This document shows, one piece after another, positions 5,372 through 11,686 of a stretch of DNA of 11,686 nucleotides; position 1 is the first letter of the stretch, and every line of letters starts with the position of its first letter. A program made the position numbers and the translations under genes. Below the pieces are notes generated by a model that did not search any database, was not told the DNA's origin, and worked only from the letters and a program-made list of their open reading frames with translations. The DNA is from an uncultured Paracoccaceae bacterium (GTDB lineage Bacteria; Pseudomonadota; Alphaproteobacteria; Rhodobacterales; Rhodobacteraceae): the NCBI GenBank assembly GCA_913054485.1, contig CAJXHQ010000045.1, positions 1 through 11,686 of the forward strand, in the 5' to 3' direction.

Positions 5372-6868
5372 ATGCAGAATCATATCAGCCGCCGCCGGTT
5401 TCTTGAACTGGCCGCCGTCAGCTCGGGCGCGGCGCTCAGCGCGGTGAAAGCCATGTCGCAAGTGCCTTTACGCCCCCTTCCGGTGCCGGAACTGATCGAC
5501 GCGGCAAGCGGAGTTGACGCCCCTGTGCGGTTGAATCTCCAGCAGTCCCGTCATGACTTCGGAACCGGCGCAGCCAGTGAAACTTTGGGCATCAACAGCA
5601 GCTACCTGGGTCCGGTGGTGAAGGTGAAAACCGGCCAGCAGGTGCCATTCGAGGTCCATAACAGGATCGGCGAAGTGTCCACCCTGCATTGGCACGGGCT
5701 GCATATCCCGGGCGATGTGGACGGCGGGCCGCATCAGGAAATCGAGCCGGGCGGAACCTGGCGGCCTGAGGTGCCGGTTGCCCAGCCGGCCGCGACCTGC
5801 TGGTTCCACTCCCATACGCACGGGCGCACGGCCCGGCAGACCCACGGCGGCCTTGCCGGCGTGATGCATATCGAGGACGACGCCAGCCTGTCAGCCGATC
5901 TGCCAAAAACCTATGGCGTGGATGACTTCACGCTTGTCCTGCAGGACAAGACATTCGATGCGCAGGGCCGCATGTCCTACCAGCTGACCGGCGAAGTGAT
6001 CGAGAACGGCTTTCAGGGCGATCAACTGGTGGTCAATGGCGCGCTGGCCCCAGTGGGACAGACCGTGCCGCAGGGGCTGGTCAGGCTCCGGATCCTGAAT
6101 GCCTGCAACGCGCGCTTCCTTACCCTGTCGCTCTCCGGCAGCCAGGCGCTGAATGTCATCGCCTCGGACGGCGGGTTCCTGGGCTCCACCTTTCAGACCG
6201 GAACCCTGGAGATGTCGCCGGGCGAACGCTACGAGGTGCTTCTGGACATGTCGCAGCTGGAAGAAGCCGCACTGATGGTATCCTTCTCAGGAAACGAAGG
6301 GCTGGGCGGCTGGCTCGGCAGTATCCTGGGCCGCAATGGCGCACAAACCGCGCTGGTCCTGACCCGGGATCCGGACCGCAAAGGACTCACCGCCGCCCTG
6401 CCGGACAGACTGGCCATCCTTGCTCCCGCCGATCCGCTCAGCGCGCTGCGGAAACGGGAGTTTTCGCTGAACATGGGGGACGGTGAGGAGCTGGCTGCTC
6501 TGGCCGCGAACTGGGGCAATGTCTGCGGCACTGCCGGTGGCATGGGGATCAACGGGCGCCCGATGAAGATGGATCACGTGAACCTTCAGATGCGGAAAGG
6601 CGAGGCAGAGATCTGGCGCATCCAGGCAGACGAGCAGCGGCATCCTTTCCACATCCACGGCTGTTCCTTCCGCATCCTGCAGCAGGACGGCGCGCCGCCG
6701 CCGGGCCACGCCTCGGGGTGGAAGGACATGGTTTCGGTCCAGGAAGGCTGGTCGGAAGTGCTCGTGCGGTTTGACTACCCGGCAGCCGAAACCTCGCCGT
6801 TTATGTACCACTGCCACATACTGGAGCACGAGGACTGCGGCATGATGGGTCAATTCACTGTAGGATAA
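5372..6868 (+). CDS. Tat-exported multicopper oxidase, CueO-like
   Basis: A 498-residue cupredoxin-type multicopper oxidase. The N-terminus carries a twin-arginine signal (SRRRFLELAA, residues 6-15, then a hydrophobic stretch), so the folded copper enzyme is probably exported to the periplasm. All four copper-binding segments are present: HWHGLHIPG (His106, His108), CWFHSHTHG (His146, His148), HPFHIHG (His424, His427, His429) and HCHILEHEDCGMM (His480, Cys481, His482, His486, axial Met491). This pattern matches CueO-type cuprous oxidases and laccases, which oxidise Cu(I) or phenols and reduce O2 to water. The Met-rich insert that helps CueO bind Cu(I) is absent; the corresponding region (about 365-400) has only scattered Met. 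The start ATG follows TGGAG (5361-5365). It lies 63 bp after the kinase gene, with a candidate regulator site between them. A role in copper tolerance or envelope oxidation is inferred. Confidence 0.9.
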   Translation: MQNHISRRRFLELAAVSSGAALSAVKAMSQVPLRPLPVPELIDAASGVDAPVRLNLQQSRHDFGTGAASETLGINSSYLGPVVKVKTGQQVPFEVHNRIGEVSTLHWHGLHIPGDVDGGPHQEIEPGGTWRPEVPVAQPAATCWFHSHTHGRTARQTHGGLAGVMHIEDDASLSADLPKTYGVDDFTLVLQDKTFDAQGRMSYQLTGEVIENGFQGDQLVVNGALAPVGQTVPQGLVRLRILNACNARFLTLSLSGSQALNVIASDGGFLGSTFQTGTLEMSPGERYEVLLDMSQLEEAALMVSFSGNEGLGGWLGSILGRNGAQTALVLTRDPDRKGLTAALPDRLAILAPADPLSALRKREFSLNMGDGEELAALAANWGNVCGTAGGMGINGRPMKMDHVNLQMRKGEAEIWRIQADEQRHPFHIHGCSFRILQQDGAPPPGHASGWKDMVSVQEGWSEVLVRFDYPAAETSPFMYHCHILEHEDCGMMGQFTVG

Positions 6869-6948
6869 GGCCTGCTGGACTAACCGGCTCGAAGGAGCTT
6901 TCCAGATGGCTTGAAGGGACAGAATGGTTCTGAACACCGGCGCCGGGA

Positions 6949-7536
6949 AAAGGGCTGATCGCCGATACGGCCTATGGAACCGGCCCTATGCTGAACTGGC
7001 TGGCTGAAGAGCGGGGGATTGCACCGCATATCCCGGTGGTAGATAAATCCGGCCGCAAGGACGGCACCTTCGAGCGAGCCGACTTCACCTATGACGCCGC
7101 GAACGACGCTTACATCTGCCCAGGCGGCAAGGAGCTCAGGCAATATCGCCGGGCGTTCTCAACACTGAGGGAAGCCAAGCCGGATCAAGATGGCATGCTG
7201 CGCTACCGGGCCCGTGAGTCCGATTGTGATACCTGTGTCTTGAAACCGGACTTCTGTCCGAAAGCTCCTCAGCGCAAGGTGACACGGTCGATCTATGAGC
7301 CCTCCCGCGATGCGGCCCGGGCAATCGCCCAGACAACGCAATACACGATCTCCTGCAAACTCCGGAAGAAGATGGAAATGCTGTTTGCGCATCTGAAGCG
7401 GACCCTTGGGATTGACCGGCTCCGATTACGCGGCCCATGCGGCGCGCGGGACGAGTTCCAGCTCGCAGCTACCGTCCGGAACCTCAGAAAGCTCGCAAAG
7501 CTGATGCATCGACCGCAAACGCCCCATCCGGCATGA
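6949..7536 (+). pseudogene. 5'-truncated IS1182-type transposase remnant
   Basis: The frame reads GLIADTAYGTGPMLNWLAEE from about 6952, the segment around the second catalytic Asp of IS1182-family DDE transposases. It continues through the cysteine-bearing segment (YICPGG, then CDTCVLKPDFCPKAPQRKVTRS) to MEMLFAHLKRTLGIDRLRLRG, which holds the catalytic Glu, and RDEFQLAATVRNLRKLAKL, ending in TGA at 7534. Roughly 195 codons remain, well under half the usual length. The N-terminal domain and first catalytic Asp are missing, and an in-frame stop lies at 6931-6933. The ATG at 6988 is only an internal Met. The remnant lies directly after the multicopper oxidase and ends before the nusB terminator, so it marks the right edge of the accessory cluster. 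It cannot transpose on its own. Confidence 0.82.
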
Positions 7537-7586
7537 AGAGCGGAGAACGTGCCCTGCTGGAGAAGGTGTCAAGGACGCGGCACAGC

Positions 7587-7606
7587 GGAGTTTTTCAACG
7601 GAACAG
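7587..7606. repeat. Possible right end of the IS remnant
   Basis: A GGAGTTTTTCAACGGAAC stretch lies about 50 bp after the transposase stop, where the terminal inverted repeat of such elements is expected, and GAGTTTTTCA-like sequence is common at these ends. No matching left end is present because the 5' part of the element is lost, so the boundary cannot be proven. Confidence 0.3.
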
Positions 7607-7660
7607 ACTAAAAGCTGCCGCTGATCGCGCGCGGCACTTGAGACAGGCGGCCCCTGAAAC

Positions 7661-7687
7661 AAAAAAGGCTTGCCCCAGACATGCCTT
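7661..7687 (-). terminator. Intrinsic terminator after nusB
   Basis: Read on the - strand, AAGGC (7687-7683) pairs with GCCTT (7669-7665). An inner TG/CA pair after one mismatch lengthens the stem, and a run of T (7666-7661) and further T-rich sequence follow. It begins about 27 bp after the nusB stop, the right place to end the ribBX-ribH-nusB transcript. Confidence 0.6.
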
Positions 7688-7713
7688 GTTCACGTCCGCT
7701 CTCCAGTTTAGCC

Positions 7714-8172
7714 TCAGAAGGCTTCCGGCTTGGCCTCGCGGGCCATGTGGTCCAGCACGCCGTTGACGAACTTCGGCTCCTTGCCGTCCGGGAAGAAGGC
7801 ACGGGCGACCTCGACGAATTCGTTGATCACCACCTTCGGCGGGGTATCGCCTTGTGTCATCTCGGCACCGGCGGCGCGGAACAGGGCGCGCAGGGTGGGG
7901 TCGATGCGGGCAATCGGCCATTTCGCCACCAGCGCGCGGTCGGTCATCTGGTCGATCGGTGCCTGATAGTTCACCGCCTCGCGCACCAGCTGCCGGAACA
8001 GGGCGCTGTCGCCCTCCGCCATTTCCTCGCCCTCGTACTCGGCACCAAAACGGTGGTCGAGAAACTCGACAATGATCTGGTCGAAAGTCTGCTCGCTCTG
8101 TTCCATCTGGAACAGCGCCTGGACGGCGTAAAGCCGCGCGGCGGAGCGCATCTGGCGGGTGGGCTTGCTCAT
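7714..8172 (-). CDS. nusB: Transcription antitermination factor NusB
   Basis: A 152-residue all-helical RNA-binding protein that, with NusE (ribosomal protein S10), binds boxA RNA to support antitermination on rRNA operons. Diagnostic stretches are RSAARLYAVQALFQME (residues 9-24), ARIDPTLRALFRAAGAEM (about 93-110), VVINEFVEVARAFF, and KFVNGVLDHMAR near the C-terminus. The open frame extends upstream to 8262, but that sequence is Arg/Gln-rich shadow of ribH. The start at 8172 gives the normal family length and a 4-bp ATGA overlap with the ribH stop (8169-8172), indicating translational coupling. The ribH-nusB pairing is a widespread bacterial arrangement. Confidence 0.95.
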   Translation of the reverse strand: MSKPTRQMRSAARLYAVQALFQMEQSEQTFDQIIVEFLDHRFGAEYEGEEMAEGDSALFRQLVREAVNYQAPIDQMTDRALVAKWPIARIDPTLRALFRAAGAEMTQGDTPPKVVINEFVEVARAFFPDGKEPKFVNGVLDHMAREAKPEAF

Positions 8173-8723
8173 GCGTTGCTGGATCCGTTGCTGCTGCCGG
8201 CCAGTTTGATCTCCCCTTCGAGGGGAGCCTTGAAGCCGACGCCTTTTGTCTGAGCGCCCCACTTACGCGCGAGCGCAATAAGATGCAAGGCCGCCGCAGC
8301 AGCGCCGCCGCCTTTGTTCATCTGCGCCGTATCGGCACGGACCTCGGCCTGAGGGCGGTTTTCCACGGTCAGGATGCCGTTGCCGATACACAGGCCCTGC
8401 AGCCCCATCAGCTGGATGGCGCGGCTGCTGTCGTTGCACACCGTGTCATAATGGGTGGTCTCGCCGCGGATCACGCACCCCAGCGCCACGTAGCCGTCAA
8501 AATTGGACGTGCGGTCGGCGATGGCAATCGCAGTGGGCACTTCCAACGCGCCGGGCACTTCGCAGATCTCGAATGTGCCGCCGGCCGCCTCGATCTCGGC
8601 GGAGGCGCCTGCAACCATATTGTCGGCGATATCCTTGTAATAGGGCGCGACAACAATCAGCAGCTTCACCGGCTTGTCGAATTCGGCGCGCGGCAGGGTG
8701 TAATGGGTCTCGGTTCCAGCCAT
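8169..8723 (-). CDS. ribH: 6,7-dimethyl-8-ribityllumazine synthase
   Basis: A 184-residue lumazine synthase. It condenses 5-amino-6-ribitylamino-uracil with 3,4-dihydroxy-2-butanone 4-phosphate (DHBP) in the penultimate step of riboflavin synthesis. Landmarks are the N-terminal strand LLIVVAPYYKDIADNM, the substrate loop VPGALEVP (57-63), GCVIRGETTHYDTVCNDSSRAI with catalytic His91, NGILTVEN (115-122), and the phosphate-side KGGGAAAAA. Length and motifs are normal for an icosahedral or pentameric enzyme. Its start lies 1 bp after the ribBX stop, and AAGGAC at the end of ribBX is its ribosome-binding site. It therefore receives DHBP from the enzyme encoded immediately upstream. The C-terminal tail (GSSNGSSNA) is short, low in complexity and probably disordered. 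Confidence 0.96.
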   Translation of the reverse strand: MAGTETHYTLPRAEFDKPVKLLIVVAPYYKDIADNMVAGASAEIEAAGGTFEICEVPGALEVPTAIAIADRTSNFDGYVALGCVIRGETTHYDTVCNDSSRAIQLMGLQGLCIGNGILTVENRPQAEVRADTAQMNKGGGAAAAALHLIALARKWGAQTKGVGFKAPLEGEIKLAGSSNGSSNA

Positions 8724-8724
8724 A

Positions 8725-9846
8725 TCATGCGTCCTTCAGGATGGGGCGGGTGCCTGTGATGGAGATATCATAGGCATCAAGGCCCAGATAAGTGGTTTCC
8801 GGCGAATCCGTCAGCAGCTCCAGCTCGGACACACCCAGTTTGGCCAGGATCTGCGCCCCAAGCCCGGTGCGTTTCACCGTGCGCGGACCCTCGTCATCCG
8901 GCGCATAGAGCGAATGGCGCGGTTCACGGAACAGGCAGACAATGCCGCGGCCCTCATCGGCGATCAGCTCCATCGCGCGCGGCAGTTCCTTGGCAGATTT
9001 CGGGCCAAGACCCAGCACATCGGACGCCTCGTGCAGCGCATGGGTGCGGGTCAGCACCGGACCGGGGGTGGTAATGTCGCCCTTGATCAGGACGACATGT
9101 TCTACGCCATGGGTCTGGTCGGTGAAGATACGCATATCCCAACCGCCACCGAACTCGGATGTGACTTCACTGCGATCAGTTTCCACCACCAGATTGTCAT
9201 TGCGCGAGCGGTAGGTGATCAGGTCGGCGATGGTGCCGATCTTCAGCCCATGGGTCTTGGCATAGTCCACCAGATCCGGCAGGCGGGCCATGGTGCCGTC
9301 TTCTTTCATGATCTCGCAGATCACCGACGACGGGTAATGCCCGGCCAGCCGCGACACATCGCAGCCCGCTTCGGTATGACCGGCACGCACCAGCACGCCA
9401 CCGCGGCGCGCGCGCAAGGGAAAGACATGGCCTGGCGTGGCAATATCGGCCGAGGTGCAGTCAGGATTGATCGCGGTCGCCACGGTCAATGCGCGATCCG
9501 CCGCCGAGATGCCCGTGGTGACACCTTCGCGGGCCTCGATAGAAACGGTGAAGGCGGTCTCGTGACGCGATGAATTGTGCATCGCCATCATCGGCAGGCC
9601 CAGTTCCTCGATCCGCTCGGCCGGCAGGGTCAGGCAGATCAGACCGCGCCCATGGGTGGCCATGAAGTTGATCGCAGCCGCGTCCGCCGCCTGAGCAGGG
9701 ATCACCAGATCGCCTTCGTTCTCGCGGTCCTCGTGGTCGACGAGAATATACATACGGCCCTGGCGGGCTTCCTCAATGATCTCCTCGATCGGGGAGATCG
9801 CGTCGCGCAGCCCGCTTTCCACGGGACCCGGTGTTTCAAAGCTCAT
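8725..9846 (-). CDS. ribBX: DHBP synthase with degenerate GTP-cyclohydrolase-II-like domain (RibBX type)
   Basis: A 373-residue two-domain protein. Residues 1 to about 205 are a complete DHBP synthase domain, which makes 3,4-dihydroxy-2-butanone 4-phosphate from ribulose 5-phosphate. Seen are the metal/substrate loop [11 protein letters not shown] (37-47), THGRGLICL (64-72), [11 protein letters not shown] (90-100), and [23 protein letters not shown] (138-160) with His140 and Glu159. Residues about 206-365 have the fold signature of GTP cyclohydrolase II ([32 protein letters not shown]). The three zinc-binding cysteines are absent: the only Cys in this half is Cys304, outside the zinc motif. 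The R-Q-E-G-R-G-I-G segment is also changed. It should not be called a bifunctional RibBA; a variant of this kind is known in Proteobacteria as RibBX. The start at 9846 (MSFETPG) is preferred over the upstream extension, which is non-homologous. No FMN riboswitch is visible upstream. Confidence 0.9.
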   Translation of the reverse strand: MSFETPGPVESGLRDAISPIEEIIEEARQGRMYILVDHEDRENEGDLVIPAQAADAAAINFMATHGRGLICLTLPAERIEELGLPMMAMHNSSRHETAFTVSIEAREGVTTGISAADRALTVATAINPDCTSADIATPGHVFPLRARRGGVLVRAGHTEAGCDVSRLAGHYPSSVICEIMKEDGTMARLPDLVDYAKTHGLKIGTIADLITYRSRNDNLVVETDRSEVTSEFGGGWDMRIFTDQTHGVEHVVLIKGDITTPGPVLTRTHALHEASDVLGLGPKSAKELPRAMELIADEGRGIVCLFREPRHSLYAPDDEGPRTVKRTGLGAQILAKLGVSELELLTDSPETTYLGLDAYDISITGTRPILKDA

Positions 9847-9875
9847 GTGTGGCAGCCTTTCGATGAGCGGTATCA

Positions 9876-9935
9876 GGGTGGCAAAGCCCCTATTACATAG
9901 GCAGATAGACCACCAAGGGGGTGATTGCCACCCCC
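9876..9935 (-). promoter_or_regulatory. Overlapping inverted repeats in the ribBX leader or promoter region
   Basis: GGGGGTG (9917-9923) and CACCCCC (9929-9935) form a perfect 7-bp hairpin with a 5-nt loop. A second, 9-bp inverted repeat pairs GGGTGGCAA (9876-9884) with TTGCCACCC (9925-9933), sharing most of the same arm. The two folds exclude each other. This lies 30-89 bp upstream of the ribBX start, and 80 bp or more upstream of the divergent racemase-family gene. It may be an RNA switch or a palindromic operator. It does not match the FMN riboswitch consensus. The transcription start is unknown, so the strand is an assumption. Confidence 0.35.
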
Positions 9936-10014
9936 GCAAACGTCACGGCAGGGGCTGGACGCGGCACTCTGACCGTGCGTCACTGCACAGCAGATAGAAA
10001 TCAGGGAGAGAGGC

Positions 10015-11067
10015 ATGCGCATATCCCGCATGATCCAAGCCGTGGAAGCGCACGCGGAAGGCGAACCGGGCCGTGTCATCACCGGCGGTATGCCGCTGCT
10101 GAAAGGCGACACGGTTTTTGAAAAGATGCAATCCATGGCCCGCGATCACGACGATATCCGGCTGATGATGCTGCGCGAGCCGCGCGGCAACCCGGCCTTA
10201 TGCTGCAACGCGCTGGTGCCGCCCTGCCACCCGGAGGCGGATGCGGGCTTCATCATCATGGAGCAGCAGGAATACCCGCCGATGTCCGGCTCCAACACCA
10301 TCTGCGTTGTAACAGTGCTGCTGGAAACCGGCATCCTGCCGATGATGGAACCTGTGACCGAGCTGACGCTGGAGACCCCCGCCGGGCTGATCCGGGTTCG
10401 GGCACTGTGCCGGGACGGCAAAGTGACACGGGTGGAATTCCGCAACGTGCCCGCCTTTGCGGTGCATCTGGACGCGACGGTGGAGGTTGCAGGGCTTGGC
10501 CCGGTGGCTGTCGACATCGCCTGGGGCGGAATGTTTTTTGTGCTCGCCGATGCCGAACAGCTGGGGATCCCGCTTGATGCGGAGAACGGACGGCAGATTG
10601 TCCGTGTCTCGGAAGCGATCCGGCATGCGGCTGTTGAACAGCTGCCGGTGGCCCATCCGGACAATCCGCAGATCACCGGCCCCACCATCACCAACCTGTG
10701 GGGCCCGCCCATCGGAGAAGGCACCCATGGACGTGGTGCCATCACCATCTCCACAGGGCCATTTGATCCGGCACGTCCCGAAGACGCCAGCGGCATCCTC
10801 GACCGTTCGCCTTGCGGCACCGGCACCTGCGCCAAGATGGCGGTGCTGCACGCCCGCGGGCTGCTGAAACCAGGCGAGGACTACGTGAACGCCGGGCCCT
10901 TGGGCACCACCTTCACCGGCCGCATCCTGGAGGAAACCACCCTGGGCCCGTACAAAGCCATCGTGCCCTCGCTGTCGGGGCAGGGCTGGATCTACGGCCA
11001 GTCCAACTACACGCTGGACCCGTCTGATCCCTTCCCCGAAGGCTTCACCGCCGGCGACATGTGGTAG
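10015..11067 (+). CDS. Proline racemase superfamily protein with Ser/Cys catalytic pair
   Basis: A 350-residue member of the proline racemase / 4-hydroxyproline epimerase / trans-3-hydroxy-L-proline dehydratase superfamily, cofactor-independent enzymes with two opposing catalytic residues. The first catalytic segment, normally M-C-G-H, is MSGSNTI here, so Ser91 replaces Cys and Ser93 replaces His. The second, DRSPCGTGTCAKMA, keeps Cys267. Other landmarks are the N-terminal EAHAEGEPGRVITGG (11-25), MREPRG-like MLREPRGNP (52-60) and VDIAWGGMFFV (166-176). Proteins with non-Cys/Cys pairs in this family have been shown to be dehydratases or epimerases rather than proline racemases, so substrate and reaction stay open. 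ATG 10015 follows a good GGGAGAG site (10004-10010). It is transcribed away from ribBX and toward the riboflavin synthase gene, separating two rib genes. No transporter or catabolic partner is in the window. Confidence 0.85.
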   Translation: MRISRMIQAVEAHAEGEPGRVITGGMPLLKGDTVFEKMQSMARDHDDIRLMMLREPRGNPALCCNALVPPCHPEADAGFIIMEQQEYPPMSGSNTICVVTVLLETGILPMMEPVTELTLETPAGLIRVRALCRDGKVTRVEFRNVPAFAVHLDATVEVAGLGPVAVDIAWGGMFFVLADAEQLGIPLDAENGRQIVRVSEAIRHAAVEQLPVAHPDNPQITGPTITNLWGPPIGEGTHGRGAITISTGPFDPARPEDASGILDRSPCGTGTCAKMAVLHARGLLKPGEDYVNAGPLGTTFTGRILEETTLGPYKAIVPSLSGQGWIYGQSNYTLDPSDPFPEGFTAGDMW

Positions 11068-11245
11068 CCGGCGTCAGAACCTTTCCCTTCAGCTGTCCAT
11101 TGGTGATCCTGCCCAGCCGGCGGGAATGGCCATGGCCGCCACAGAGCACCGCCGGTCCATACCGCGTCCCTGCGAGGGGAACTGAGGTCTGCGCGTTTTC
11201 AGTCAAGCCAGCAGTACCGGGACCCCAGCCTGTCTGAACACCGCG

Positions 11246-11277
11246 AAAAACACTGGCCGGATCCAGCTGGCCCGGCC
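11246..11277 (-). terminator. Candidate terminator after the riboflavin synthase gene
   Basis: On the - strand GGCCGG (11277-11272) pairs with CCGGCC (11260-11255) around an 11-nt loop. Four bases (AGTG) later comes a TTTTT run (11250-11246). It is about 80 bp after the riboflavin synthase stop. The gap between stem and T-run lowers confidence. If real, it would end the riboflavin synthase transcript before the racemase-family gene. Confidence 0.4.
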
Positions 11278-11354
11278 CAACGGGTGAGAACCATTCCATG
11301 GGATGATCAGAGACCGGCGCCCCCCGGGGCCGCAGGCGCGGCTGCAGGCGGCGC

Positions 11355-11686
11355 TTACTTGAACTCGCCCAGCCGCGCGACGTAGCGGGCCAGGGTGTCG
11401 ATCTCCAGGTTCACCGCATCACCCAGGCCCACGTCTCCCCAGGTTGTGACTTCCTTGGTGTGCGGGATGAAGTTGATGCCGAAATCACATCCATCCACTT
11501 CGTTGACCGTCAAGGAGGTGCCGTTCAGCGCCACCGACCCCTTGGGGGCGATGAATTTCGCCAGCGCTTCGGGGGCGCGCAGGGTGACACGGGTGCTGTC
11601 GCCCTCATCCTCGATCTTTACAACCTCAGCGACGCCGTCCACATGGCCCGACACGATATGGCCGCCCAGCTCGTCACCCACTTTCA
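11355..11686 (-). CDS. ribE: Riboflavin synthase (alpha chain), C-terminal part; 5' end outside window
   Basis: The - strand frame is open to the window end and stops at TAA (11357-11355), giving about 110 residues. Riboflavin synthase dismutates two molecules of 6,7-dimethyl-8-ribityllumazine to riboflavin and 5-amino-6-ribitylamino-uracil, the last step of the pathway. The second lumazine-binding barrel is recognisable: GDELGGHIVSGHVDGVAEV, then APKGSVALNGTSLTVNEVDG, FGINFIPHTKEVTTWG, and the C-terminal helix VNLEIDTLARYVARL. A GTG at 11681 could look like a start, but it is the internal Val before GDELGGH; the N-terminal barrel is upstream of the window. In many relatives this gene lies close to the DHBP synthase and ribH genes; here a + strand gene separates them. 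Some databases use the symbol ribC for this protein. Confidence 0.93.
   Translation of the reverse strand, partial: KVGDELGGHIVSGHVDGVAEVVKIEDEGDSTRVTLRAPEALAKFIAPKGSVALNGTSLTVNEVDGCDFGINFIPHTKEVTTWGDVGLGDAVNLEIDTLARYVARLGEFK

Noticed and set aside
4274..5461. Long - strand frame of 395 codons opposite the sensor kinase
   Set aside because: It is a shadow of the kinase, whose motifs are all intact on the + strand; such long antisense frames are common at high GC.
5330..6905. Ten-base repeat AGCTTTCCAG before and after the multicopper oxidase gene (5330-5339 and 6896-6905)
   Set aside because: Ten-base matches are expected many times by chance in a window of this size, and no longer similarity surrounds them.
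6988..7536. Intact transposase gene starting at ATG 6988
   Set aside because: Homologous sequence continues upstream of this ATG to about 6952, and the N-terminal domain and first catalytic Asp are missing, so it is a truncated remnant.
9847..10014. FMN riboswitch upstream of ribBX
   Set aside because: The conserved FMN-element segments cannot be found on either strand; only the alternative inverted repeats are present.
11049..11073. 7-bp inverted repeat CGCCGGC/GCCGGCG across the racemase-family stop codon
   Set aside because: There is no T-run after the stem, and part of the arm is coding sequence; it is not enough to call a terminator.
11045..11299. 84-codon - strand frame between the racemase-family gene and riboflavin synthase
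   Set aside because: It overlaps the racemase 3' end and the candidate terminator and has no family resemblance or good start. The 11068-11354 stretch holds nothing else I can support.
1..11686. CRISPR arrays, tRNA or rRNA genes
   Set aside because: No regularly spaced repeats and no tRNA cloverleaf or rRNA sequence were recognised by eye on either strand.

Overview
The window looks like a high-GC alphaproteobacterial chromosome, most likely a Rhodobacteraceae member of the roseobacter group. This rests on protein resemblance and on the core gene order (RibBX-type DHBP synthase, ribH and nusB together); no rRNA or other phylogenetic marker is present, so the genus is not fixed.

Layout. (1) 1-105 is the 3' end of rpiB on the + strand, closed by a clear intrinsic terminator (151-180). 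(2) 106-644 holds no convincing gene but ends in a candidate promoter/operator. (3) 645-6868 is a + strand accessory cluster: a PAP2-type membrane phosphatase, a GT2 glycosyltransferase, a DedA-LssY_C fusion membrane protein, an OmpR-type response regulator, its QseC/PmrB-like sensor kinase, and a Tat-exported CueO-like multicopper oxidase. (4) 6949-7536 is the 5'-truncated remnant of an IS1182-type transposase. (5) 7714-9846, on the - strand, is the core operon ribBX-ribH-nusB with a terminator after nusB. (6) 10015-11067, on the + strand, is a proline racemase-superfamily gene lying between ribBX and (7) the C-terminal part of riboflavin synthase on the - strand (11355 to the window end).

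How it fits together. The most interesting feature is a direct repeat, (C/G)TT(C/A)AG-N5-(C/G)TTCAG with an exact 11-bp period, found three times. It lies 40-45 bp before the start codons of the phosphatase, the glycosyltransferase and the multicopper oxidase. Tandem half-sites about one helical turn apart are how OmpR/PmrA/QseB-type regulators bind DNA, and such a regulator is encoded in the middle of the cluster. My reading is a self-contained envelope-stress or copper-linked regulon controlled by its own two-component system. The regulator-site link and the signal are inferences. The cluster lies between the terminators of two convergent core units (rpiB and nusB) and ends in IS debris, which fits insertion at a junction between 3' ends.

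The rib block has its own oddities. The DHBP synthase carries a GTP-cyclohydrolase-II-like domain without the zinc cysteines (RibBX type). The racemase-family protein has Ser at the first catalytic Cys position. The 168-bp ribBX/racemase intergenic region contains overlapping, mutually exclusive inverted repeats.
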